From Clostridia bacterium (GTDB taxonomy: Bacteria > Bacillota > Clostridia > Christensenellales > Aristaeellaceae), in contig JAFRBK010000033.1 in the NCBI GenBank assembly GCA_017404985.1, positions 24,233 through 88,232 on the forward strand: a stretch of DNA of 64,000 nucleotides, read 5' to 3'. Below the pieces are notes generated by a model, which was given only the letters and a program-made list of their open reading frames with translations, was not told where the DNA came from and ran no database searches. Position numbers and translations under genes: made by a program. Each line of letters starts with the position of its first letter. Position 1 is the first letter of the stretch. Below are positions 17,662-26,664 of this stretch, piece after piece.

Positions 17662-17690
17662 AATATAATGCTTTTCTCTCTGTTGCGCAA
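17662..17690 (-). promoter_or_regulatory. groES promoter
   Basis: Minus strand TTGCGC (17685-17690), 17-bp spacer, TATATT (17662-17667), directly upstream of CIRCE, so bound HrcA would cover the transcription start. Confidence 0.7.
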
Positions 17691-17866
17691 GTTGCCTGTT
17701 GTTCGAAATTGCTTGATTTATTTCTTTATTCTCTGTATTTCTCTGTTTTTCTTCATTTTTCTTCGTTTTAATATCTTCCCGGCCCGGATTCCCTGTGTTA
17801 CAATGGTCTCCTAATAAATGCTCCCCTATTATATGGTTTCCTAGTTACAGAATGAGGTGAACGTTT

Positions 17867-18928
17867 ATGAACGATCTTTCCCGGGCGCTTCTGAGCTGGT
17901 ATGACCGGCATGCCCGGGTGCTTCCCTGGCGGAATATCCGGGATCCCTACCGGACCTGGGTCAGCGAAACCATGCTGCAGCAAACCCGGGTGGAAACGGT
18001 CATCCCCTACTACAGGCGGTTTCTGGAGCGCTTCCCGACCCTGGCCGCCCTCGCGGAAGCGGAGGAAGCGGACGTTCTGAAGGTCTGGCAGGGCCTGGGG
18101 TATTATTCCCGGGCCCGAAACCTCCTGAGGGGCGCCCGCCAGGTCATGGCCCAATACGGCGGAACCCTTCCTTCCGACCCGGCGGAACTGGTCCGCATCA
18201 GCGGCATCGGCGCCTATACCGCCGGAGCGATTGCCTCCATTGCGTTTGATCAGCCGGTTCCTGCCGTGGACGGAAACGTTATCCGAGTGCTTTCCCGGAT
18301 CGACGGCCTCCGAGAGGACGTTTCCCTGCCGGAAAACCGGAAGCGGATCGAATCCCTGGCGGCTTCCCTGGTGCCGCCGGAACGGCCGGGAGACCATAAC
18401 CAGGCGCTGATGGACCTTGGCGCCGGGCTCTGTGTACCGGGCACGCCGGATTGCCGCCGCTGTCCCCTTGCCGGTTTCTGCGATGCGTTTCGGGCAAGAG
18501 ACGCCGCCGACCTGCCGGTGCTGCCGAAAGCCAAACCGCCCCGCGTTCTCTATTGGCATCTGATCCTGGTGCTTTCCGGATCCCGGGTCCTGATGCGCTG
18601 CCGGACGGAGAAACTGCTGGAAGGGCTCTGGTGCTTCCCTATGGCTGAATGCGGCCCGGAGGAAAACGATCCCGCGGCGTGGATTCAGAAGAAACTTCGC
18701 CTGTCCCCGGAATCCATTTCACCGGCAGGGTTCGGCCGCCATGTGTTCACCCATCAGGTATGGCAAATGCGGATCTGGTCCTGCCGCGTGCCGACGGATG
18801 CTGCAGCCCCGGTTGGCTGGCAGTTCGTGGATTTGAATGAGCTGTCTGAACTGCCGCTGCCGGTCGCCATGGAGCCGGCACTGGACTGCCTGAAAAAACT
18901 GCTGAATCAGGAAGAGAGCCCCGTCTGA
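17867..18928 (+). CDS. mutY: A/G-specific adenine glycosylase MutY
   Basis: 353 residues, ATG 17867 with GAGGTG. It removes adenine mispaired with 8-oxoguanine. The catalytic Glu34 is in VSETMLQQT, the helix-hairpin-helix LVRISGIGAYTAGAIAS is at 108-124, and the catalytic Asp135 is in PAVDGNV. The 4Fe-4S cysteines follow as C189-x6-C196-x2-C199-x5-C205. The C-terminal NUDIX-like domain (about 225-345) recognises oxoG. Domains and length are complete. It is transcribed alone; a short GAGCC/GGCTC hairpin with a T-run follows the stop. Confidence 0.96.
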   Translation: MNDLSRALLSWYDRHARVLPWRNIRDPYRTWVSETMLQQTRVETVIPYYRRFLERFPTLAALAEAEEADVLKVWQGLGYYSRARNLLRGARQVMAQYGGTLPSDPAELVRISGIGAYTAGAIASIAFDQPVPAVDGNVIRVLSRIDGLREDVSLPENRKRIESLAASLVPPERPGDHNQALMDLGAGLCVPGTPDCRRCPLAGFCDAFRARDAADLPVLPKAKPPRVLYWHLILVLSGSRVLMRCRTEKLLEGLWCFPMAECGPEENDPAAWIQKKLRLSPESISPAGFGRHVFTHQVWQMRIWSCRVPTDAAAPVGWQFVDLNELSELPLPVAMEPALDCLKKLLNQEESPV

Positions 18929-18969
18929 GGCTCCCTTCCTTTTTATGGTTGTTTCGGTTTTTTCCCGGT

Positions 18970-20352
18970 TTACGCATTCTCCATGAACACCTGATACGCT
19001 TTGGCGGCTTCGTACAGGTCCGCCTTGGAGATGATTTCCATCGGAGCGTGCATATTCAGCACAGCCACGCCGCTATCGATTACTTCCATCCCGTACAGGG
19101 CGCAGATATATGCGATGGTGCCGCCGCCGCCCAGGTCCACGCGGCCCAGCTCGGCAGTCTGCCAGCAAACTTTGCCTTCGTCCATGATTTTCCGCAGCCT
19201 GCCCAGGTATTCCGCGTTGGCGTCGTTGGAACCGCCCTTGCCCCGGGATCCGGTATATTTATTGAAGCATACACCCCGTCCCAGGAAGGCAGCGTTTTTC
19301 TTCTCAAAGGCGGAAGCATACAGGGGATCGTATCCCGCACTTACATCGCAGCTCAGCATTCGGCTGTTCCTGAGGGCCCGGCGCAGCTTCAGCTCGCTGT
19401 ATTCCCCCATGAGGGCCAGGATTTCCGCCACGGCGTTTTCCAGGAAGTTCGCCCGCATGCCGGTGGCACCGACGCTGCCGATTTCTTCCTTGTCCACCAG
19501 CATCCCGCAGCAGGTGGATTCCGGAATTCCTTTCAGGTTCAGGATCGCTTTCAGCTCGGCAAAGGCGCATACGCGGTCATCATGCCCGTAGCCCATGATC
19601 ATGCTGCGGTCCAGTCCAAAGTCCCGGGCCTTTCCGGCGGGAACAACCTCAATTTCCGCCGAGAGCAGGTCCTCTTCCTCGATCCCGTACCGGTCTTTCA
19701 GAATTTTCAGCAGCTGTGCCTTGACAGGTTCCTTTTCTTCCCCTTCCAGCGGCTTCCCGCCCAGGATCAGGTCCAGCTTTTCCCCGTCAATCGCTTCCTT
19801 CAGGTTCTTTTTCATCTGCTCCTGGGAAAGGTGGATCAAAAGGTCGGTCACGCCCACCACCGGATCATCTTCCTTTTCCCCAATGACCAGGTCGACTACT
19901 GTGCCGTCTTTTTTCGCCGCCACGCCATGCAGCGCCATCTCCCGGGCCACCCACTGGTAATGCTTAATTCCGCCGTAATAGTGGGTATCAGCCATGGCGA
20001 AATCGGAATCCTCATACAGAGGATTCTGCTTCAGGTCCAGCCGAGGGGAATCGATATGGGCCCCGACAATATTCATGCCCTCTTCCAGGGGCTTTTTACC
20101 CAGCAGGAAGGTGAGCACGGCCTTGTTCATAATGCTGGCATAGACCTTATCCCCGGCTTTCAGCTTCTTTCCATCCGCGACAGCCTTCTCCAGGGGGATA
20201 TATCCCGCTTCTTCCAGCATCCGCACGGACTCACGGACGCATTCCCGCTCCGTCTTCCCGTGGTCAATAAACTGCTTGTAGGCTTCCCCAAGCTGTTCCA
20301 CTTTTTTCAGTTCGGTTTTTTTGTATGTTTTCCATGCGTTCGGTCTTTCCAT
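18970..20352 (-). CDS. M18 family zinc aminopeptidase
   Basis: 460 residues from ATG 20352, which has AGGAGGTG upstream. Metal and catalytic motifs of M18 are visible: GAHIDSPRLD (His99, Asp101), KEEIGSVGATG (catalytic/metal Glu pair), LSCDVSAGYDP and, near the end, NMHAPMEI. It is the cytoplasmic dodecameric aminopeptidase type (aminopeptidase I-like) that trims N-terminal residues from peptides. Convergent with mutY and divergent from the dnaK-like gene. Confidence 0.92.
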   Translation of the reverse strand: MERPNAWKTYKKTELKKVEQLGEAYKQFIDHGKTERECVRESVRMLEEAGYIPLEKAVADGKKLKAGDKVYASIMNKAVLTFLLGKKPLEEGMNIVGAHIDSPRLDLKQNPLYEDSDFAMADTHYYGGIKHYQWVAREMALHGVAAKKDGTVVDLVIGEKEDDPVVGVTDLLIHLSQEQMKKNLKEAIDGEKLDLILGGKPLEGEEKEPVKAQLLKILKDRYGIEEEDLLSAEIEVVPAGKARDFGLDRSMIMGYGHDDRVCAFAELKAILNLKGIPESTCCGMLVDKEEIGSVGATGMRANFLENAVAEILALMGEYSELKLRRALRNSRMLSCDVSAGYDPLYASAFEKKNAAFLGRGVCFNKYTGSRGKGGSNDANAEYLGRLRKIMDEGKVCWQTAELGRVDLGGGGTIAYICALYGMEVIDSGVAVLNMHAPMEIISKADLYEAAKAYQVFMENA

Positions 20353-20509
20353 CTGTTTACGCACCTCCTGCGCCCATCTTATCACTGCTTTCCTGCCTTG
20401 GCAATGATTTTTCACCGTCCCTTCACCAAACCTTCGGCCATTGTTGAAACAATCCTGATATGCTGACATTGGAACAGTTTATGATTTGCTGCGGGAGGAG
20501 ATTTGCCCC

Positions 20510-22117
20510 ATGTCCAAGATGATCGGTATCGACCTGGGAACCACGAATTCCTGTGTCGCTTTTATGGAAAACGGCCACGCCGTCATTATTCCGAACGCAG
20601 AAGGCAGCCGGACCACGCCTTCTGTGGTCGCGTTCACGAAGAGCGGCGAGCGCCTCATCGGCACGGCCGCCAAGCGCCAGGCAGTCACAAATGCCGCCAG
20701 GACTTTTTCCTCCGTCAAGCGGGAGATGGGGACTTCCCATAAATACCAGGTGGACGGGAAATCCTATACCCCGCAGGAGATATCCGCGATGATTCTGCAG
20801 AAGCTGAAGTCGGACGCGGAAAGCTATATCGGCGAACCGGTTTCGGATGCCGTTATCACCGTGCCGGCGTATTTTTCCGATGCCCAGCGCCAGGCCACCA
20901 AGGACGCCTGCCTGATCGCCGGCCTGAACGTGCTCCGGATTATCAACGAGCCCACCTCCGCAGCCCTAGCCTACGGCTTCAACAAAGGGGAGCCGAAAAA
21001 GATCATGGTGTATGACCTGGGCGGCGGCACCTTTGACGTTTCCATCCTGGAGATCAATTCCGACACGATCGAAGTCATGGCCACCGCCGGCAACAACCAT
21101 CTCGGCGGGGACGATTTTGACCAGTGCATCGTCGGTTTCCTGCTGGACCAATTCCGCAGGACGCATCAGAAAGACCTTTCCGGGGATCCCATGGCCATGC
21201 AGCGCCTGGCGGAAGCAGCGGAAAAAGCCAAGATTGAGCTGTCCTCCGCCCAGGAAACGACCATCAACCTGCCTTTCCTGTATCAGGATGCCTCCGGCCC
21301 CAAGCACCTCGAAACGGTGCTGACCCGGGCGCGCTTCAATGAGCTGACCGCCCATCTGGTGGAGGAAACCCGCGGGCCTGTCCAGCAGGCCATGGCGGAT
21401 GCTGGCATTACCGCTTCCCAGCTGGACCGGGTGCTGCTCGTCGGCGGTTCGACCCGGATCCCCGCGGTGCAGGAAGCAGTCCGCAGGCTGACCGGCAAGG
21501 AACCTTCCAGAGACATCAACCCGGATGAATGCGTCGCCATGGGCGCCTGCCTGCAGGGCGGCGTGCTGACCGGCGCGATCCATTCCCTGGTGCTGATCGA
21601 CGTTACCCCCCTTTCCCTGGGAATCGAAACCCTCGGCGATGTCTTTGCCCGGATTATCGACCGGAACACGCCGCTCCCCTGCCAGCATTCCCAGGTGTTC
21701 ACCACGGCGGCGAACTTCCAGACCAGCGTGGAAATCAACGTGCTGCAGGGCGAACGGGAAATTGCTTCCGCCAACAAATCCCTGGGCAAGTTCCGGCTGA
21801 ACGGAATCCGGAGGGCGCTGCGCGGCGTGCCGCAGATTGAGGTCACCTTTACGATCGATACCAACGGCATTGTCCATGTGACAGCCAAGGACCTCGGCAC
21901 CAACCATTCGCAGGACATCACGATCTCAGGTTCCGGCAACATGAGCCGGGAAGATATCGACCGGGCCATCCGGGACGCGGAGCGCTACGCCGCCGAGGAC
22001 CAGGAGCGCAAGCGGAAGCAGGAAGCCGCCAACGCCGCCGAAGCCCGCCGTGCCCGGCAGAACGCCACGCAGAAGGATGATGACAACCGGAATGAAGACG
22101 GGTCCTATGACGCGTAA
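20510..22117 (+). CDS. Hsp70 (DnaK) paralogue with shortened lid
   Basis: 535 residues from ATG 20510 (GGAGGAG site). The nucleotide-binding domain is complete: [58 protein letters not shown]. The beta substrate-binding domain follows ([11 protein letters not shown]; about 360-475). The helical lid is cut to about 50 charged residues ([10 protein letters not shown]-like helix then a D/N/Q-rich tail), whereas DnaK is normally 600-640 residues. No GrpE or HrcA is adjacent. It is followed by DUF5685 and a J-domain gene, so it looks like a specialised chaperone rather than the housekeeping DnaK. Confidence 0.9.
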   Translation: MSKMIGIDLGTTNSCVAFMENGHAVIIPNAEGSRTTPSVVAFTKSGERLIGTAAKRQAVTNAARTFSSVKREMGTSHKYQVDGKSYTPQEISAMILQKLKSDAESYIGEPVSDAVITVPAYFSDAQRQATKDACLIAGLNVLRIINEPTSAALAYGFNKGEPKKIMVYDLGGGTFDVSILEINSDTIEVMATAGNNHLGGDDFDQCIVGFLLDQFRRTHQKDLSGDPMAMQRLAEAAEKAKIELSSAQETTINLPFLYQDASGPKHLETVLTRARFNELTAHLVEETRGPVQQAMADAGITASQLDRVLLVGGSTRIPAVQEAVRRLTGKEPSRDINPDECVAMGACLQGGVLTGAIHSLVLIDVTPLSLGIETLGDVFARIIDRNTPLPCQHSQVFTTAANFQTSVEINVLQGEREIASANKSLGKFRLNGIRRALRGVPQIEVTFTIDTNGIVHVTAKDLGTNHSQDITISGSGNMSREDIDRAIRDAERYAAEDQERKRKQEAANAAEARRARQNATQKDDDNRNEDGSYDA

Positions 22118-22171
22118 CCGCCTCAAAAGACCAGATGAACCTGAGACGAAATATATAAGGAAGAATTTCGG

Positions 22172-23032
22172 ATGTTTGGATATATCACACCGGTGCTGAA
22201 TGCCCTTTCAGATGAAAGCAAAGCCCGGTACCGCTCCGTATACTGCGGCGTCTGCCATTCCCTGCTGGGCCGATACGGCCAGGCCGCCCGGCTGACGCTC
22301 AGCAACGATATGACCTTCCTGGCGGTGCTGCTGGACTCCCTGTATGAGCCGGAAAGCAGCATCCAGCCTGCCCGATGCGCAATCCATCCGCTCCACGCCC
22401 ATCCGTATGAGCAATCCACCATCGTGGATTTCGCCTCCGATATGAACCTGATTCTTTCATATTATAAGGCGGCGGACCAGGTGCTGGACGGGGAACCCGC
22501 GGGAAAGCTGGCGGAAAAGAAACTGCGGAACGCTTTCACCCTGGTTCGGGAGCGCCGGCCCCGCCAGTGCGATGAAGTCCATGCCGCGCTGGAAAAACTG
22601 TGGGCTCTGGAAAAGGAGCCATCGCCTGACCCGGACGCGCTGTGCAACCTTTCGGGCCAGATGCTCGGGGCCGTCTTCGTTCCGGATCCGGATGACCTCT
22701 GGGCTTCCGCCCTGTACGGAGTCGGCGAAGGCCTCGGCCGTTTTGTATACTGGATGGACGCCTTCGATGATTTCGACGCGGACCGGAAGAAGCGGCGCTT
22801 CAATCCGCTGGAACCATTCCGCTCACGGCCGGACTACATTTCCTTCTGCGGCAACACGCTGGAAATGTTCATGGCGGAAGCCGCTGAACGGTTTGAAATC
22901 CTGCCGCTGGAAAAGGATCTGGACATCCTTCGCAATGTGATTTACAGCGGGGTCTGGCAGCGCTGGATTCAGCTGGAAAACAAACGAAACAAAAATGGAG
23001 GAAAGGAGGACAGCGCGCATGCAGAATCGTGA
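22172..23032 (+). CDS. DUF5685 family protein
   Basis: 286 residues, ATG 22172 after AAGGAAG. It starts with MFGYITPV and has an early Cys pair ([14 protein letters not shown]) and further conserved Cys/His. The remainder is mostly helical with acidic DAFDDFDAD near residue 190 that recalls metal- or diphosphate-binding patches. The family is uncharacterised. It lies between a DnaK paralogue and a J-domain gene, overlapping the latter by 14 bp, so it is probably co-expressed with that chaperone pair. It may be a client or partner; that is inference only. Confidence 0.75.
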   Translation: MFGYITPVLNALSDESKARYRSVYCGVCHSLLGRYGQAARLTLSNDMTFLAVLLDSLYEPESSIQPARCAIHPLHAHPYEQSTIVDFASDMNLILSYYKAADQVLDGEPAGKLAEKKLRNAFTLVRERRPRQCDEVHAALEKLWALEKEPSPDPDALCNLSGQMLGAVFVPDPDDLWASALYGVGEGLGRFVYWMDAFDDFDADRKKRRFNPLEPFRSRPDYISFCGNTLEMFMAEAAERFEILPLEKDLDILRNVIYSGVWQRWIQLENKRNKNGGKEDSAHAES

Positions 23033-23837
23033 TCCGTTTCAGGTACTGGGAGTTCCCTCCACCGCGTCCGAGGATGAAATCAAATCCGCTTACCGAAAGC
23101 TGGCCAAGAAGTATCATCCGGACCTGAACCCCGGCGATAAAGCCGCCGAGGAAAAAATGCGGGAAGTCAATGAAGCCTATACCCAGGCGCTCCAATACAA
23201 GAAAAACGGCGGCAATGCCTCCTGGGGTTCTCCCTTCTGCTCCTCCTCCGGCTCTCCGTACGGTTCCTCCAACGGTTCGTCCTACGGGCCTTACGGTTCT
23301 TCCGGCCGTTCCTATGGCTCCGGCGGCAACGGGCAGCAGTATAACCGAAATTCCTACGGTTCCCCCTTCGGGGACTTTGACGGGTTTGACCCCTTCTCCG
23401 CCTTTTTCGGCGGAGCACGGCAGCAACAGCAGCAAACCGGTTTCCGCCAGCGGAACTACGCGAATCCGGACCTGCAGACCGCCGGCCAGTATGTGCTGTC
23501 CCGCCGGTTCAACGATGCCATCAACCTGCTGAACCGGGTTCCGACCCACGACGCGGACTGGCACGCGCTGTATGCCCGGGCCCATATGGGGCTCGGAAAC
23601 AGGATCGCCGCCATGGACCATGCCCAGGCCGCAGCGAAAATGGCGCCCCAGGATGCGGAATACCAGAATCTCCTCTCCACCCTGGAATCCGGCCGGGAAA
23701 CCTACCGGCAAACCCGCAGCGGCGGATACGACTTCCGCTCCGCAATCTGCGCGAACCCGTGCCTCACCTGCTTCGCGCTGAACATTTTCCTGAACTGCTG
23801 CCTCGGCGGCGTGGGCCGGTTCGGCTACTGCTGCTGA
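23019..23837 (+). CDS. J-domain protein with Ser/Gly-rich linker and Cys-rich tail
   Basis: 272 residues from ATG 23019 (GGAGGAC site). The J domain occupies about 1-65 with the HPD motif in [10 protein letters not shown] Ser/Gly/Tyr/Asn-rich linker follows (about 70-140), then a TPR-like helical segment (about 150-220) and a hydrophobic C-terminus with seven Cys ([19 protein letters not shown]). No DnaJ zinc-finger or CTD is present, so it is a specialised co-chaperone, most simply for the DnaK paralogue two genes upstream. The Cys cluster may bind metal or contact the membrane. Confidence 0.85.
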   Translation: MQNRDPFQVLGVPSTASEDEIKSAYRKLAKKYHPDLNPGDKAAEEKMREVNEAYTQALQYKKNGGNASWGSPFCSSSGSPYGSSNGSSYGPYGSSGRSYGSGGNGQQYNRNSYGSPFGDFDGFDPFSAFFGGARQQQQQTGFRQRNYANPDLQTAGQYVLSRRFNDAINLLNRVPTHDADWHALYARAHMGLGNRIAAMDHAQAAAKMAPQDAEYQNLLSTLESGRETYRQTRSGGYDFRSAICANPCLTCFALNIFLNCCLGGVGRFGYCC

Positions 23838-23922
23838 TAAAAAACGTACGTGAAATAATGCCCAGGCCCATTTTCATCCGCCCGGGATAACGAAAAAAGC
23901 AATTGGAAAGAAGGTATGGAAA

Positions 23923-24336
23923 ATGACGTTTTTGCAGAAGATGAAAGAAGGATTCATACGGTTCATGCAGGGCCGCCACGGAAATGACAACCTGGGAATG
24001 GTCACGCTGTTTGCCGGGCTGATTCTATCGCTGGTCGGCGCCTTCGGCGGGGGCATCGTGTTCACCATTCTGGGCCTGGCGCTGTATATCATCACCATCT
24101 TCCGGATGTTCTCCCGGAATCATGAAGCGAGGCTGAAGGAAAACCAGAAGTATATCGAACTCACTTCCAATGTTTCCACCAAAACCCGCCAGTTTGTCAA
24201 ACGGATGAAGAACCGGAAGGATTATAAGTATTTCAAGTGCCCGAACTGCAAAGTGCTGCTCCGGCTCAAGCGCGGCTGCGGAGAGAAGGACATCACCTGC
24301 GTCCGCTGCGGCCATCAGTTCAAGGAGAAGGCGTAA
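23923..24336 (+). CDS. Membrane protein with C-terminal zinc ribbon
   Basis: 137 residues. Two adjacent hydrophobic segments lie at about 24-65 (VTLFAGLILSLVGAF; GGIVFTILGLALYIITIF), followed by a basic helical stretch and a zinc ribbon at about 103-132 (CPNCKVLLRLKRGCG ... CVRCGHQF). It follows the J-protein gene by 85 bp in the same direction and may belong to the same chaperone cluster. The function is unknown. Confidence 0.7.
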   Translation: MTFLQKMKEGFIRFMQGRHGNDNLGMVTLFAGLILSLVGAFGGGIVFTILGLALYIITIFRMFSRNHEARLKENQKYIELTSNVSTKTRQFVKRMKNRKDYKYFKCPNCKVLLRLKRGCGEKDITCVRCGHQFKEKA

Positions 24337-24343
24337 GCCCGAA

Positions 24344-24598
24344 TCAGGCGCCCTTTTTCATCGCCGGCAGCGCCGACAGGTTGACAGAGTAGCTGCGGTT
24401 GCGCTGGCCGCCCTTTTCCAGCAGCCCTTCCCGAACCATGCGGCGCAGATAGCCCGCGGTGGTGGACAGGGAGGCGTGCCCCGCTGCCATGCTGATTTCC
24501 CGCACGCTGGGCTGGCGCCCCTTTTCCCGGGAAAAGGACAGCATATAATGGACAATTACATCCCTGGTTTCAATATTTCTCGGTGTGCACTGATACAT
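24344..24598 (-). CDS. Small LexA-type winged-helix DNA-binding protein
   Basis: 84 residues from ATG 24598 (GGAGGGG site). It carries only a LexA N-terminal-like winged helix: TRDVIVHYMLSFSREKGRQP, SVREISMAAGHAS, STTAGYLRRMVREGLL. There is no peptidase domain. It follows the HTH-S24 repressor gene by 17 bp and is most likely co-transcribed, so the pair may act in one regulatory circuit. Confidence 0.75.
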   Translation of the reverse strand: MYQCTPRNIETRDVIVHYMLSFSREKGRQPSVREISMAAGHASLSTTAGYLRRMVREGLLEKGGQRNRSYSVNLSALPAMKKGA

Positions 24599-24615
24599 GG
24601 TTTCCCCTCCCTGTT

Positions 24616-25401
24616 TCATTTGTTCAGAAAAAGCTCGATGTCCGCTTCATCCGCAATCTGGCTGCCGTCCAAGACGCCGATCACCTTGCCGATGCAGCGG
24701 ACTTCTTCATCCCCGCTGAACCGCATCAGAGGATAGGCCGGATTATGGCTCACGAGGCCTTCCTTGCTGTACTCCTTGATGTACCCCATATCCCCGACGA
24801 CAAAGATCCCGATTTCCCCTTCCCGGAGGGAGCCCGTATGCCGGACAAACACCTGCTGCCCGTCCCGGTAGGTCGGCTCCATGCTGTCCCCGCTGACGCG
24901 GATGATTTCGTCCGCTTTTCCGGGCAGGGTATCGGCATACAGCCAGACTTCCTCCCCGGCAGCCTCCCCGATCCCGAGACCGGGGCCCGCGCAGGCGCTC
25001 AGCTCGTTCCGGTAAACCTTCACCAGCGGGCGCGGCGCGGTGCGCTTTTCCTGCAGAGCCAGCAGCAAATCCATTTCCCGCAGGACCACGCGCCGGTGAT
25101 CCGCCGTCAGCTGCTCAAAGCGGCTTATGAATGCTTCACTTTCATTTTTTGATTCCGGCGCCGCCTGCGTGCCGAAAAACTCATTCAGGGTCAGGCCAAG
25201 CGCCTCACAGATCCGGGGAACGCTCCCCAGATCCGGCCGGCTGCGCCCGGCTTCCCACGCGCCAACGGCGTTCTTATGCACGCGGGCCAGGGCGCCAAGC
25301 TCCTCCTGATTCATCCCGGCCTGCTTCCTGTACTTCCGGATCAGGTCGCCATAGGCAACCCCAGCGGCATTGTTCATCCCCGAAGCATCCGCTTTCGCCA
25401 T
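24616..25401 (-). CDS. XRE-type repressor with S24/LexA-like autopeptidase domain
   Basis: 261 residues. An HTH_3 domain occupies about 17-72 (LIRKYRKQAGMNQEELGAL, HKNAVGAWEAGRSRPD). The S24 domain lies in the C-terminal half: a probable cleavage site Ala-Gly in SACAGPG, the nucleophile Ser in VSGDSMEPTYRDG and the general-base Lys in MGYIKEY. Such proteins self-cleave when RecA is activated (CI/LexA type). Start taken at 25401 (GGTGAGG); a start at the MNNAAG methionine (25377) is possible. Two matching operators overlap its promoter, which implies autoregulation. Confidence 0.9.
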   Translation of the reverse strand: MAKADASGMNNAAGVAYGDLIRKYRKQAGMNQEELGALARVHKNAVGAWEAGRSRPDLGSVPRICEALGLTLNEFFGTQAAPESKNESEAFISRFEQLTADHRRVVLREMDLLLALQEKRTAPRPLVKVYRNELSACAGPGLGIGEAAGEEVWLYADTLPGKADEIIRVSGDSMEPTYRDGQQVFVRHTGSLREGEIGIFVVGDMGYIKEYSKEGLVSHNPAYPLMRFSGDEEVRCIGKVIGVLDGSQIADEADIELFLNK

Positions 25402-25434
25402 CCCCTCACCCGCTTTCTTTTCTATGCCGAACAC

Positions 25435-25487
25435 AGTATAGCACAATTATTTTGTGCTTGTAAAGCCTCTGCACAATTTTTTTGTGT
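25435..25487 (-). promoter_or_regulatory. Repressor promoter with two tandem operators
   Basis: Minus-strand promoter TTTACA (25459-25464), 18-bp spacer, TATACT (25435-25440). Operator 1, GCACAATTATTTTGTGC (25441-25457), fills the spacer; operator 2, GCACAATTTTTTTGTGT (25471-25487), lies just upstream. Centres are 30 bp apart, about three helical turns, which suits cooperative binding. The divergent argF gene starts about 100 bp away. Confidence 0.8.
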
Positions 25488-25585
25488 TTTTCTCTGACAG
25501 CATGCAAGATATACCAAGGAAAAACTTCAGGTTTTCCCGGCGTTGTGATATAATAAATTACTTCTTTTCTGAAAGGATGACAAGC

Positions 25586-26572
25586 ATGTTTCACCTCAGG
25601 GAACCCAAATTTCTCAAGCTGCTGGACCTGACGCCGGAGGAAATCACCGGCCTGCTGGACCTGGCGGATGATCTGAAAGCAAAGAAAAAAGCCGGGACGC
25701 CCCATGCACTGTATACCGGCAAAAATATCGCCCTGATTTTTGAAAAAACCAGCACCCGGACCCGGTGTTCCTTTGAGGTGGCTGCCCACGACCTTGGCAT
25801 GAACTGCACCTATCTGGATCCTTCCGGAAGCCAGATCGGCAAAAAGGAAAGCATCGCGGACACGGCCCGGGTCCTGGGCCGGATGTTTGACGGCATTGAA
25901 TACCGGGGCTATGGGCAGGAGATCGTGGAGGACCTGTACCGCTATTCCGGCATTCCCGTCTGGAACGGGCTGACCAATGAATTCCACCCGACCCAGATCC
26001 TGGCCGATTTTCTGACCGCCCGGGAGCGCTTCGGGTCCCTGGCCGGGCTCAAGCTGGTCTATATGGGCGACGCCCGGTACAACATGGGCAATTCCCTGAT
26101 GGTCGGCTGCGCCAAAATGGGGATGCGCTTTGTCGCCTGCGCCCCGGAAAAATATATGCCGAATGCAGAGCTGGTCGAAACCTGCCGGTCCATCGCCGCC
26201 GAAACGGGCGCGGTGCTGGAGTTTGAGCCGGATCTGAACAAGGCGCTGCCCGGCGCCCACGTGGTGTATACCGATGTCTGGGTCTCCATGGGGGAAAGTG
26301 ATTCCGTATGGGAAGAGCGGATCCGGGACCTGTTTCCCTACCGGGTCACTGCCGAAGCCATGGCCCTGGCCGGCCCGCAGTGTGTTTTCATGCACTGCCT
26401 CCCCTCCTTCCATGACCTGAACACCACCATCGGCAAAACGATTCATGACAAATTCGGGCTCGACTGCATGGAGGTTACGGACGAGGTCTTTGAAGGCCCC
26501 CAGTCCGTCGTCTTCGACGAAGCTGAAAACCGGATGCACACGATCAAAGCTGTGATGGCCGCCACGCTGTAA
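25586..26572 (+). CDS. argF: Ornithine carbamoyltransferase
   Basis: 328 residues from ATG 25586 with GAAAGG 9 bp upstream. It makes citrulline from ornithine and carbamoyl phosphate. The carbamoyl-phosphate motif STRTR is at 56-60, followed by the HPTQ segment ([11 protein letters not shown]), the ornithine-site DVWVSMGE, and HCLPSFHD with the catalytic Cys. Length is usual. It is transcribed alone and ends at a strong terminator; a TATAAT box lies near 25549. Biosynthetic or catabolic (arginine deiminase) use cannot be decided; the lack of arcA/arcC neighbours slightly favours biosynthesis. Confidence 0.95.
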   Translation: MFHLREPKFLKLLDLTPEEITGLLDLADDLKAKKKAGTPHALYTGKNIALIFEKTSTRTRCSFEVAAHDLGMNCTYLDPSGSQIGKKESIADTARVLGRMFDGIEYRGYGQEIVEDLYRYSGIPVWNGLTNEFHPTQILADFLTARERFGSLAGLKLVYMGDARYNMGNSLMVGCAKMGMRFVACAPEKYMPNAELVETCRSIAAETGAVLEFEPDLNKALPGAHVVYTDVWVSMGESDSVWEERIRDLFPYRVTAEAMALAGPQCVFMHCLPSFHDLNTTIGKTIHDKFGLDCMEVTDEVFEGPQSVVFDEAENRMHTIKAVMAATL

Positions 26573-26620
26573 ACCATCCGTTGCAAACCTTTCGCTGCAC
26601 TTTCCCACCATATGCAAAAA

Positions 26621-26660
26621 CCCCGCTGTCCGTATCGCAGGACAGCGGGGCTGTTTTTTT
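26621..26660. terminator. Bidirectional terminator between argF and oadB
   Basis: CCCCGCTGTCC (26621-26631) pairs with GGACAGCGGGG (26640-26650); T7 follows on the plus strand and A5 precedes it, so it can serve both converging genes. Confidence 0.88.
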
Positions 26661-26664
26661 GTGC

